Source: an uncultured Oscillospiraceae bacterium (lineage in GTDB: Bacteria > Bacillota > Clostridia > Oscillospirales > Acutalibacteraceae). From it: a DNA stretch of 41,198 nucleotides. A model generated the notes under the pieces. That model made no database searches, was not told the DNA's origin, and saw nothing but the letters and a program-made list of their open reading frames with translations. Position numbers and translations under genes: made by a program. The stretch lies in NCBI GenBank assembly GCA_900543555.1, contig UQRL01000021.1:1-41198 (forward strand), in the 5' to 3' direction. Of the stretch, positions 8,430 to 16,510 are shown in pieces (positions within the stretch are counted from its first letter, which is position 1; each line of letters begins with the position of its first letter).

Positions 8430-9203
8430 ATGGAAAAACGGGAGCAGTGGCGGCAGTATGGCTTTGTCATCCAGCAGCTTACCAGCCGGGAGCTGAAGAG
8501 AAAGTACGCCCGGTCGGTGCTGGGGGTGCTGTGGAGCGTTCTCAACCCCCTGCTCTCCATGGGGGTGCTTTCCCTGATCTTCTCCCAGATGTTCCGGCGC
8601 TCCATCGAGAACTACCCCATCTACTACCTGACGGGGTACCTGCTGTGGCAGGCCTTTACCGCCACCACCAACACGGCCATGACTACCCTGGCGGACAACC
8701 GCCCCCTTCTTTTGAAGGTGAAATTCCCCATGGAGCTGTTCATCCTGGCCAGGGCGGCCACCGCCCTGGTGAACCTGGGCTATTCCTTTTTGGCCTATGG
8801 GGTGATGCTGCTGGTGTTCCGCATCCCCCTCAGCGGGGCGGCCTTGGCCGTGGTGCCGGTGGTGGCCTGCCTCTCCCTCTTTTCCCTGGGAATGTCCTAC
8901 GCCCTTGCCGCGGCCTATGTGTTCTTTGGGGATGTGAAGCACCTGTACGCTGTGGCCCTGACCCTGTGGATGTACTGCTCAGCCATCTTTTACCCGGCGG
9001 ACCAGCTCTCCGGGCCCATCCGCTGGGTGGTGGAGGTAAACCCCCTGTACCTGTTTATCCGGGTGCTGCGCAGCGCGGTGATGGAGGCCCAGCCCCCCAG
9101 CGGGGGAGAGCTGCTGCTCATGGTCCTGTGGGGCGGGGGCGTGTACCTGGCGGGCCGGGGGATCTTCCGGGCCTGCCGGGAGGCCGTCCTGCGGCGGCTG
9201 TGA
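8430..9203 (+). CDS. ABC-2 type polysaccharide exporter permease (Wzm/TagG-like)
   Basis: This 257-residue membrane protein has about six hydrophobic segments. The N-terminus carries the family signature LTSRELKRKYARSVLG followed by LWSVLNPLL, as in Wzm, KpsM and TagG. The region FYPADQLSGPIRWVVEVNPL (about 190-210) is also characteristic. It would form the membrane channel that exports a lipid-linked glycan, powered by the ATPase encoded directly downstream. AAAGGAG precedes the ATG at 8430; longer upstream extensions run into the previous gene. Its presence implies a synthase/ABC-type export route rather than Wzx/Wzy. Confidence 0.92.
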   Translation: MEKREQWRQYGFVIQQLTSRELKRKYARSVLGVLWSVLNPLLSMGVLSLIFSQMFRRSIENYPIYYLTGYLLWQAFTATTNTAMTTLADNRPLLLKVKFPMELFILARAATALVNLGYSFLAYGVMLLVFRIPLSGAALAVVPVVACLSLFSLGMSYALAAAYVFFGDVKHLYAVALTLWMYCSAIFYPADQLSGPIRWVVEVNPLYLFIRVLRSAVMEAQPPSGGELLLMVLWGGGVYLAGRGIFRACREAVLRRL

Positions 9204-9213
9204 GGGTACCGGC

Positions 9214-9948
9214 ATGGAACAGAACACACCTGCCATCCAAGTGGAGCATGTAACCATGGAGTTCCGCCGGTCCCAAAGCCCGGCGGGCAGCTTGAAGGAG
9301 CTGCTGCTCTCCCGGCGGCAGCGGCCCCAGCCCTTCCGGGCCCTGGAGAACGTGAGCTTCTCCGTCTCCCAGGGGGAGGTGGTGGGCATTGTGGGGAAGA
9401 ACGGCTCGGGAAAGAGCACCCTGCTAAAGCTCATTGCCGGGGCACTGACCCCCACCGCCGGGCGCATCCTGGTGGACCGGGAGAAGGTGCAGCTGCTGAC
9501 CTTGGGCACCGGCTTTGACCCGGAGCTGACCGGACGGGAGAACCTGTTCTTGAACGGGGCTCTCATCGGCCGCAGCCGGAAATTTCTTCAGGAGAATTAT
9601 AATTCCATCGTGGAGTTCGCAGAGCTGGCGGGCTTTATGGAGGAGCGGGTGAAGAACTACTCCTCGGGCATGGTGTCCCGGCTGGGGTTTGCCATCGCCA
9701 CCGCCGGGGACGCTCCAGAGATCCTGATTTTGGACGAGGTGCTCAGCGTGGGGGACATGTTCTTCCGCAAAAAGAGCGAGGCCCGCATCCGGGAGCTGAT
9801 CCACGGGGGCTCCACGGTGCTGATCGTCTCCCACTCGCCGGGGGTCGTCCGGGAGAACTGCACCCAGGCCCTCTGGTTGGACCGGGGCCGCCTGCGCCGG
9901 CAGGGAAGCCCCCAGGAGGTCTGTGCCGCCTATGAGGCCCAGACCTGA
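9214..9948 (+). CDS. ABC polysaccharide exporter ATPase (Wzt/TagH-like)
   Basis: This 244-residue nucleotide-binding protein has Walker A GKNGSGKST, a shortened signature YSSGM (in place of LSGGQ, as is usual for Wzt/TagH/KpsT), Walker B ILILDEV and the switch His in IVSHS. The insert KELLLSRRQRPQPFRALENVSF upstream of Walker A is typical of the family. It ends soon after the ATPase core, so the extra C-terminal carbohydrate-binding domain that lets E. coli O9a Wzt recognise a capped polymer is absent. It pairs with the 8430 permease 10 bp upstream. Confidence 0.93.
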   Translation: MEQNTPAIQVEHVTMEFRRSQSPAGSLKELLLSRRQRPQPFRALENVSFSVSQGEVVGIVGKNGSGKSTLLKLIAGALTPTAGRILVDREKVQLLTLGTGFDPELTGRENLFLNGALIGRSRKFLQENYNSIVEFAELAGFMEERVKNYSSGMVSRLGFAIATAGDAPEILILDEVLSVGDMFFRKKSEARIRELIHGGSTVLIVSHSPGVVRENCTQALWLDRGRLRRQGSPQEVCAAYEAQT

Positions 9949-9956
9949 GGACGATT

Positions 9957-11921
9957 ATGGAAAGGAGCATGGCTGTGAAAGAGCAGTTGTACCGGATGAT
10001 CTTCCGCTCCCCCCAGGCACGGGAGCGCTGGGAGGCCCTGCGGCGGGAGGGAACCCCCCGGTGGAGGGCCCTGGCCGCCCTGCCTCTGGGCGCCCGGGAG
10101 GAGGGCCGCCCCCTGCCCGCTCAGGAGAGCGAGTCCGCCCGCAGCCGCCGGGAACCGCCCCGGGCGCTGGCCCGCAGGTTGGCGCATTTCGATGTGGTGA
10201 GCTTCGATGTCTTCGACACCCTCCTCCTTCGGGACGTGGACCGGCCGGAGGAGGTGTTCTCCTTTGTGGGGGCCAAGCTGGGCTATCCGGACTTCCGCCG
10301 CCTGCGGGTGGAGGCGGAGCGCCAGGCCCGGGAGAAGAAGCGGCGTTCCCAAGGTGCCGGGGAGGTGACCCTTCGCGAAATTTGGCAGGAGCTAGAGCGG
10401 ATGACCGCCCTGCCCCCGGCGGAGGGCATGGCTGCCGAACGGGAGGCGGAGGCCGCCCTCTGCCGGGCCAACCCCTATTTCCTGCCGGTGGTGGCGGAGC
10501 TGCGCCGCATGGGAAAGGAGCTGGCGCTCCTCTCTGACATGTACCTGCCGGGGGAGTTCCTCCAGCAGCTGGTGGAGCAGGCGGGCTTCGGCCGGTTCTC
10601 CCGCTGCCTGGTCTCCGGGGAGGCAGGCGTTTCAAAAGGAGCGGGCGGGCTGTTCCGCCGCCTGCGGGAGGCGTACCCGCCCGGCACCGCTTTTGCCCAT
10701 GTGGGGGACCACCCCCTGTCCGATGGGGCCCGGGCCCAGGAGCAGGGATTTGTCCCTTTCCCCTACGAGAACGTCCACCGGGCTGGAGGGCCCTTTCGGG
10801 CCAAGGATCTCTCCCCCCTGGTGGGCGGTGTGTACCGGGCCCTGGTAAACCGGAAGCTCCACAACGGCCGGTGGGAATTTCCCCGGGCGTATGAGTACGG
10901 CTTTGTGTACGGCGGCCTCTTTGCCTTGGGTTATTGCCGGTTTATCCGGGAGTACGCCCAGAGGAAGGGTGTGGACCGCCTGCTGTTCCTCTCCCGGGAC
11001 GGGGCGGTTTTGCGCAAGCTCTACCAGCGGCTGTACCCGGAGGACCCCCGGCCGGTGTACGCCTACTGGTCCCGCCGGGCGGCCATGAAGGTCTGCGCCG
11101 GGCTGTTCCCCGAGGACTTTTTCCGGCGGTTCCTGTCCCACAAGATCGACGGCCGCCGGACTTTGGGGGAGGCCCTGCACAGCATGGAGCTGGAGGCCCT
11201 GCTGCCCGGCCTGTGCCGGTCCTTGAAGCTGGGCCCCGCCGCCCCGCTGACGTATAAAACCGCCCGGGCGGTCCAAAACTACCTCACAGAGGCGTGGGAC
11301 CAGGTGCTGGCGGTGTACGCCCCCCAGCGGGAGGCCGCCGGCGCCTACTATAAGAAGCTGCTGAAGGGCTGCAAGCGGGCTGCCGCCGTGGATATCGGCT
11401 GGGCGGGCACCGGGGCGGTGAGCCTCTCTTTTGCCGCCCAGAAGCTGTGGGGCCTGCCCTGCCGGATCAGCGGCCTGTTGGCAGGCACCAACGCCCAGAG
11501 CACCCCGGAGTGGGACAGCGCCGAACCCCTGCTTCTCACCGGGCAGCTGGAAAGCTACCTTTTCTCCTCCCGGGAAAACCGGGACCTGTGGAAGCGCCAC
11601 GACCCGCGCCTGGGGCACAACCTCTTCTGGGAGCTGCTGCTGGGGGCGGAAGAGGGCAGCTTGGTGGGGTTTTACCCCGCCCCCCAAGAGGGGTACCGGC
11701 TGGAGTTTTCCCCCGCTCCCCATAGGGAGGCGGTGGGGGACATCCACCGGGGGCTGCTGGACTTTGCGAGAGAATTTGTGGACACGGAAAAACGGCTGGG
11801 GCTTTCCTTGCCCATCTCCGGCCGGGACGCTTACGCCCCCATGCTGGAGGTGTTCTCTGGAAAAAACGCCCCCTACCGCCGGGAATGGGAGGCGTTTCTG
11901 GATGAACCGGGCATTGGGTGA
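9957..11921 (+). CDS. Two-domain HAD-superfamily / COG5610-like protein
   Basis: The 654-residue protein has an N-terminal HAD domain (about 75-270). It contains motif I D84-V-F-D87-T, motif II LLSDMYLP (S193), motif III Lys near K227 and motif IV HVGDHPLSDG (D251), so a phosphotransferase or phosphatase activity is plausible. The C-terminal half holds LLFLSRDG (343-349) and AVDIGWAGTG (477-486), shared with the 7165-8409 product. The ATG at 9957 follows GAGGACGATT; the in-frame ATG at 9969 has AAGGAG only two bases away, too close. It overlaps the next gene by 20 bp. Proteins of this type are common in glycan clusters, but the reaction is not known to me. A role in processing a phosphorylated sugar intermediate is one inference. 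Confidence 0.8.
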   Translation: MERSMAVKEQLYRMIFRSPQARERWEALRREGTPRWRALAALPLGAREEGRPLPAQESESARSRREPPRALARRLAHFDVVSFDVFDTLLLRDVDRPEEVFSFVGAKLGYPDFRRLRVEAERQAREKKRRSQGAGEVTLREIWQELERMTALPPAEGMAAEREAEAALCRANPYFLPVVAELRRMGKELALLSDMYLPGEFLQQLVEQAGFGRFSRCLVSGEAGVSKGAGGLFRRLREAYPPGTAFAHVGDHPLSDGARAQEQGFVPFPYENVHRAGGPFRAKDLSPLVGGVYRALVNRKLHNGRWEFPRAYEYGFVYGGLFALGYCRFIREYAQRKGVDRLLFLSRDGAVLRKLYQRLYPEDPRPVYAYWSRRAAMKVCAGLFPEDFFRRFLSHKIDGRRTLGEALHSMELEALLPGLCRSLKLGPAAPLTYKTARAVQNYLTEAWDQVLAVYAPQREAAGAYYKKLLKGCKRAAAVDIGWAGTGAVSLSFAAQKLWGLPCRISGLLAGTNAQSTPEWDSAEPLLLTGQLESYLFSSRENRDLWKRHDPRLGHNLFWELLLGAEEGSLVGFYPAPQEGYRLEFSPAPHREAVGDIHRGLLDFAREFVDTEKRLGLSLPISGRDAYAPMLEVFSGKNAPYRREWEAFLDEPGIG

Positions 11922-12912
11922 AGGGGTGCTGTACCACGCGGTCAGTTCCTATCAGTTGTTGGAGGCGATGCTGCACCGGCGGCTGTTTCACCGGGAGGAG
12001 CGGGCCACCCTGCTGCTGCCGGACTTTATCGTGGGGAAATACCCCCAGTGGCAGCGGCTGGAAGGGCCCTTCTTTGACCGGGTGGCCCTGTTCCCCTATC
12101 TGCTGATCCCCCACGGGGAGGAGTGCCGGGTCCTTGCGGACACAGCCGCCGCCTATGAGGGGCTGGGCCTGCCCCCGGCGGAGAGCTTCTTCAAGCGGTA
12201 TGTGATGGGGGCACACTTCTACTTTTCCCTGTACCTGGAGGCCAAGGGCCTGCCCTTCTCCTTTTTCGAGGACGCGGCGGGAACCTTGAGCCGCCCGGAC
12301 CAGGCCGCCGCCATCCTGGGGAGGAAGTTCCCCCAGCACGCGGAGCTGGCCCGGCGCCACGGGCTGTTCTCCGGGGAGAACCCCCTCATCCGGGAGGTGT
12401 TCTGCTGCCTGGAAGCCCAGGCCCGCTTCCCCCAGCTGCCCGTGCCGGTGTGGGATTTTTCCGTGGAGCGGGCCCTGGAGGCCCTCTCCCCCTGGGAGCG
12501 ATGGCGGCTGGTGCGGTTTTTCGTGCCCCATCCCCTCCGTTGCAGGGGAGAGGCCCTGCTGCTGACCCAGCAATTCTCCGCCCTGGGCATGCTCACGGAG
12601 GAGCAGCAGCGGGAGCTGTACCGCTCTCTGGCGGAGGGCCTTTTGCGGGGGGTGCCCCTGCTCATTAAAAAACACCCGGACGACCCCCTGGACTATGGGG
12701 AGGTGTTCCCCGGGGCTAGGACCATCGGGCCGGTGTTCCCCGCGGAGCTTTTGCCCTATGTGTTCCGGGGGAAGCGGCCCCAGCGGGTGTACGCCTTCGA
12801 TTCCGCCAGCCTGGCAAACTTAGGGGAGCACTTTGAGACCGTGGGGCTGGGCAGCGTAGAGGTGACCGCCCCCAAGGGAAAACCTGTTGGAAAGGAGGAG
12901 CTTCATGCCTAA
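11902..12912 (+). CDS. Putative CMP-ulosonate-dependent transferase 1 (sialyltransferase-motif protein, GT52/GT38-like)
   Basis: The 336-residue protein begins with HAVSSYQLLEAMLHRRL, the start style of GT52 sialyltransferases. It carries the small set of motifs shared by bacterial sialyltransferases: an acidic pair in FFEDAAG (E123-D124, with Ala where the D/E-D/E-G motif has Gly), an HP motif in LLIKKHPDD (258-259) and a serine motif in AFDSASLANLG (301-303). In characterised enzymes these residues bind CMP and provide the general base and acid. The ATG at 11902 has GGGAGG 9 bases upstream and lies within the previous gene; a GTG at 11926 is an alternative. It overlaps the next gene by 8 bp. 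Assignment is by motif and context only. Confidence 0.6.
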   Translation: MNRALGEGVLYHAVSSYQLLEAMLHRRLFHREERATLLLPDFIVGKYPQWQRLEGPFFDRVALFPYLLIPHGEECRVLADTAAAYEGLGLPPAESFFKRYVMGAHFYFSLYLEAKGLPFSFFEDAAGTLSRPDQAAAILGRKFPQHAELARRHGLFSGENPLIREVFCCLEAQARFPQLPVPVWDFSVERALEALSPWERWRLVRFFVPHPLRCRGEALLLTQQFSALGMLTEEQQRELYRSLAEGLLRGVPLLIKKHPDDPLDYGEVFPGARTIGPVFPAELLPYVFRGKRPQRVYAFDSASLANLGEHFETVGLGSVEVTAPKGKPVGKEELHA

Positions 12913-13990
12913 GAGCCTTGCCCTTGTCAATTCTGTGTACCATCTGCTCACGGTGGTGAATCTGCAGCACTTGGCTCCCCCCGGGGAGGAGACCGACCTA
13001 CTGGTCTCGGACATCACCCCTGGCCTCCAGGACCTCATTCCCCGCCTGGGGGAGACCGGCCTGTTCGCCCGGGTCCTTCCCGTGGGGAGCAAGGACTTGG
13101 GAGAGCGCTTCCCCATGGACCAGGAGGGGCCGGCGGCCCGCTGCCTGGAAGAGGGGGAGGCCCACCTCCGCTGGGCCCTGGGGGAAGAGCTGGAGGGGGA
13201 GTACCGACGGGTGCTGTTCCCCAACTTCGACTGGCTGGCCCGGCTGCTGGCCTGCCGCTACAGCTGCCCCTTCTACTGGGTGGAGGACGGCTTTTCCAGC
13301 TATGTCATCGACTTTGCCCGGCCGGACCGGGCGGCGGTCAACCGGCACTCGTTGGGGGCCAAGCTGGGGGAGAGGACGGAGGCCGCCCTGCTCTACGAGC
13401 CCCGCCTGGCCATGCGGGGGGACGGGCGGAAAAACCTGCCCCTGCCCAAGCTCTCCCGGCAGGATGGCGCCCTGCGGGAGCTGCTGAACTTTGTCTTTGC
13501 CTATCACCCGCCCCAGGACCTGCCCCCCTTCCTCTTTTTGGAGCAGTCCTTCCGGGCGGAAAATATCCGGGGCAACGACCTGGAGCTGATGGCCCAGTGC
13601 CAGCAGGCGGTGGGGCTGGGCCGTTTCGGCGTGAAGTCCCACCCCAGGAACGGGGACCACCTGCCCCAGGCTTTGGGGCTCTCCCGCAAGGTGGACTTGT
13701 CCGTTCCCTGGGAGCTGTTTTTGCTCAACCAGGAGCCGCCCCGGCCCGCGGTGCTGACGGTGTGCTCCAACGGGGCTCTCAGCGGCAGGCTGTGCCTGGG
13801 GCTGGAGGACGATACAGTGATGCTCTACAAGCTCTACACCGGAAAGGTGCTGTGGAAGGAAAACCAGGTGCTCTCCCGGTATTTGGAGGCGTTCCGGCGC
13901 CAGTTTGCCGGGCGGAATTACTATGTGCCGGAGACCGTGTTCGAGCTGCGGAACGTGCTGAAGGTTTTGGGAGGACAGTATGGAGGTTAA
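12905..13990 (+). CDS. Putative CMP-ulosonate-dependent transferase 2 (sialyltransferase-motif protein)
   Basis: The 361-residue protein starts MPKSLALVNSVYHLLTVV. It contains YWVEDGFSSY (E127-D128-G129, a full D/E-D/E-G motif), an HP motif in FGVKSHPRNG (246-247) and TVCSNGALSG (S288) as the serine motif. This is the motif order of GT38/GT52-type sialyl- and polysialyltransferases. Sequence similarity to the neighbouring 11902 gene beyond these motifs is low, so the two are probably not a recent duplication. AAGGAGGAG sits just before the ATG at 12905, and the frame starts inside the preceding gene. The likely donor is the CMP-sugar made by the product of 15772-16509. Alternatively it may be another GT-B transferase. 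Confidence 0.62.
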   Translation: MPKSLALVNSVYHLLTVVNLQHLAPPGEETDLLVSDITPGLQDLIPRLGETGLFARVLPVGSKDLGERFPMDQEGPAARCLEEGEAHLRWALGEELEGEYRRVLFPNFDWLARLLACRYSCPFYWVEDGFSSYVIDFARPDRAAVNRHSLGAKLGERTEAALLYEPRLAMRGDGRKNLPLPKLSRQDGALRELLNFVFAYHPPQDLPPFLFLEQSFRAENIRGNDLELMAQCQQAVGLGRFGVKSHPRNGDHLPQALGLSRKVDLSVPWELFLLNQEPPRPAVLTVCSNGALSGRLCLGLEDDTVMLYKLYTGKVLWKENQVLSRYLEAFRRQFAGRNYYVPETVFELRNVLKVLGGQYGG

Positions 13991-15713
13991 GGTTTCCCTG
14001 ATTATCCCCGTGTATGGGGTGGAAAATTACCTGGAGCGGGCGGTGGATTCCGCACTGGCCCAGACCCTGGAGGAGAAGGAGGTCATCCTGGTGGATGACG
14101 GCAGCCCCGACGCCTGCCCCCAGATCTGCGACCGCTATGCCGCCCAATATCCAGGGGTGGTGCGGGTGCTCCACCAGGAGAACCAGGGCCTGGGCATGGC
14201 CCGCAACGCCGGCATCCGCCTGGCCCGGGGGGAGTATATCGCCTTTATGGACTCGGACGACACCATCGAGCCGGAGATGCTCTCCGCCCTCTATGAGAAG
14301 GCCAAGGAGGGGGATTTCGACTGGGTCATGTGCGACGTGCGCATCCGCTATGTGGAGGAGGGGCGGGAGGTGGAGGTGCCCTCCTATCCCCGGGAAGAGG
14401 TGGACCTGGCGGACTACATCGCCCACGGCAACAACATCACCTACAGCGTGAACAAGCTGTACAAGCGCTCCATTTGGGAGAGGGAACGCTATGAGAAAAT
14501 GCTCTTTGAGGATATCGCCCTCATCCCCTCCCTGGTGACCCGCTACCACCGCATGGCCTATGTGCCCCGGGCCTTTTACAATTACTACCGCCGGGGGAAC
14601 ACCATCTCCACCACCCCCACCGGGGACACGGTGGATATCGTCAAGGCCTTCCGGAAATTCCTCACCACCTGCGACCCCGCCTACCGGGAAGAGGCCGTGT
14701 ACGCCGCGGCCCGCCAGCTGCTGTGGAACATGACCCAGTCCCGTCCCCTGTTTTTGCCGGACTTTATCGCCTTCCTCCACGAGTTTGAGGCGGATTTCCG
14801 CCTGAACCCCTACCTCAGGCAGGATAAGGAAGCGGGAAAGCTGCTGGACTATTTGGAGACCCCCGTGCTGCCGGACACCCTGGTCTGCGCCCACTGCCGC
14901 CGGGAGCTGCCCCCAGAGCTTTTGCGGGCCGTAAAGGAGCACTTCCCCAACGCCCGGATGGTGGAGCCGGACGAAAGCTGGCTCTCCCGGGAGGAGGTGC
15001 CGGAAAACGTGCGCCAGGCCGCGGAGCAGGGCCATTGGCGGTATGTGGAGGAGTATCTGTCCCTGCTGTGCCTGTGGGAGGAGGGGGGCATTGCCCTTTC
15101 CCAAGAGGCCCTTCCCAGCCTTCTGCTCAAACGCCGCCGGATGGAGAAGGCCTTTTTCGGCTTTGAGAACCAGGAGGACCTGACCACCCTGTGCTTCGGG
15201 GCCGCCCCCCGCCACTATGTCATCCGGGCCTTGCTGGATTCCTACCGGGAGGAGCACCTCTACAACCGTGCGTTCCTGCCCCTGGCGGAGCGGCTGCGGG
15301 ACTTTCTCATCACCCGGTTTCACTTAAAGCCCAACGGCCGCCGCCAAGTGCTGGAAGGGGACGTGGTGGTCCACCTGCCCAGCGTGCTGGCCTATGACCT
15401 GCACGACGGGGAAAACTGCTGCAAACACAACTTCCCCGCCCCGGAGGGCTGCGAGGTGGTCAGCGGGCAGGTGCTGGCGTTCTGGTCCCAGCGGGTGCTG
15501 GAGAACTGGAGCCTGTTCAAGCGGGAGAGGGAAAAGGGCCGCGCCCCGGGAAAAGCCCCTGCCCCGCAGAAGGCAGCGGCGGCAGGGTGCACCCAAGAGC
15601 AGCTGGAGGCCGAGGGCCGCCGGGTGGCCCAGCTCTATGAGAGCTCTACCAGCTGGAAGGTGACCCGGCCCCTGCGGGCGCTGGCCCGCCTGTGGAAAAA
15701 GGAGCCCCGCTAG
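13980..15713 (+). CDS. GT2 glycosyltransferase with a C-terminal degenerate GT32-like region
   Basis: In this 577-residue protein, residues 1-230 are a clear GT2 domain: KVSLIIPVYGVENYL, ILVDDGSPD, NQGLGMARNAG and DSDD (91-94). Residues ~295-460 resemble a GT32-type domain around YLSLLCLWEEGGI (358-370), but the Y-x-D-x-D metal motif expected after GGI is replaced by ALSQE, so this half is probably inactive or only binds acceptor. The tail has a short helical linker followed by STSWKVTRPLRAL, an end often seen on wall-glycan transferases. It overlaps the previous gene by 11 bp. A 58-bp gap separates it from the next gene. Confidence 0.8.
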   Translation: MEVKVSLIIPVYGVENYLERAVDSALAQTLEEKEVILVDDGSPDACPQICDRYAAQYPGVVRVLHQENQGLGMARNAGIRLARGEYIAFMDSDDTIEPEMLSALYEKAKEGDFDWVMCDVRIRYVEEGREVEVPSYPREEVDLADYIAHGNNITYSVNKLYKRSIWERERYEKMLFEDIALIPSLVTRYHRMAYVPRAFYNYYRRGNTISTTPTGDTVDIVKAFRKFLTTCDPAYREEAVYAAARQLLWNMTQSRPLFLPDFIAFLHEFEADFRLNPYLRQDKEAGKLLDYLETPVLPDTLVCAHCRRELPPELLRAVKEHFPNARMVEPDESWLSREEVPENVRQAAEQGHWRYVEEYLSLLCLWEEGGIALSQEALPSLLLKRRRMEKAFFGFENQEDLTTLCFGAAPRHYVIRALLDSYREEHLYNRAFLPLAERLRDFLITRFHLKPNGRRQVLEGDVVVHLPSVLAYDLHDGENCCKHNFPAPEGCEVVSGQVLAFWSQRVLENWSLFKREREKGRAPGKAPAPQKAAAAGCTQEQLEAEGRRVAQLYESSTSWKVTRPLRALARLWKKEPR

Positions 15714-15771
15714 AACAGGAGATCATCATTTCCCCGCGGTGCCTGCGGGATTGTTCAAGGAGGTAAACGCG

Positions 15772-16509
15772 ATGCGTGTGATCGGAATTATCCCCGCCCG
15801 GTTCGACTCCAGCCGCTTTAAGGGCAAGCCCCTGGCGGACCTGTGCGGCCGGCCCATGCTGTGGTGGGTGTACCATCAGGTGAAAAAGGCCAAGCGCCTG
15901 GCGGAGGTGTGGGTGGCCACAGACCACGAGGCCATCCGCCAGGCCTGCGGGGAGTACCAGATCCCCTGCAAAATGACCTCGCCCCAGTGCCCCACCAGCA
16001 CCCAGCGGGTATATGAGGCGGCCCAGTCCCTGAAGGCGGACCTGTACGTCTGCGTCAACGGGGACGAGCCCCTGCTGGACCCCGCCCTGGTGGACGCGGT
16101 GGTGCCGGACTCTCTGGAGGGGTTCTTCGCCGCCAATTTGATGGCGCCCATCCACTCCCCGGTGGAGGCGGTGGATGACACCAACATCAAGGTGGTGGCG
16201 GACGAGGCGGGCAACGCCCTGTTCTTCTCCCGCAGCCCCATCCCTCACCCCAAGGCCAGCGTGGAGTACCAGTTCTACAAGCACCTGGGGGTGCTGTGCT
16301 ACACCCGGGCGGCCTTGGAGTTTTTCGATCAGACGCCCCGGGGGCCCCTGGAGTCCATTGAGGACATCAACGAGCTGCGGTTCATCGAGCACGGGCGCAA
16401 GCTGAAGATGATCCCCGTGGAGGCCAAGACCCTTTCCGTGGACACCCCCAAGGACCTGGAGTACGTCCGGGGGGTGCTGCGGAAAAAGGTGGACAGGGGG
16501 GAGATCTGA
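15772..16509 (+). CDS. CMP-ulosonate synthetase (KdsB-like cytidylyltransferase)
   Basis: The 245-residue enzyme matches the KdsB family in length and layout: IIPARFDSSRFKGKPL (6-21), VWVATDHEAI, CVNGDEPLLDP (94-103), IPHPKASVEYQFYKHLGV and VDTPKDLEYVR near the C-terminus. KdsB activates Kdo with CTP for Gram-negative lipid A or capsule. Here the usual SGT(D/E)R signature reads TSTQR (75-79), so the sugar may not be Kdo. AAGGAGG lies 8 bases before the ATG at 15772; the upstream in-frame ATG at 15739 lacks support. One base separates its stop from the aldolase start, suggesting that the two act in sequence. Confidence 0.85.
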   Translation: MRVIGIIPARFDSSRFKGKPLADLCGRPMLWWVYHQVKKAKRLAEVWVATDHEAIRQACGEYQIPCKMTSPQCPTSTQRVYEAAQSLKADLYVCVNGDEPLLDPALVDAVVPDSLEGFFAANLMAPIHSPVEAVDDTNIKVVADEAGNALFFSRSPIPHPKASVEYQFYKHLGVLCYTRAALEFFDQTPRGPLESIEDINELRFIEHGRKLKMIPVEAKTLSVDTPKDLEYVRGVLRKKVDRGEI

Positions 16510-16510
16510 C

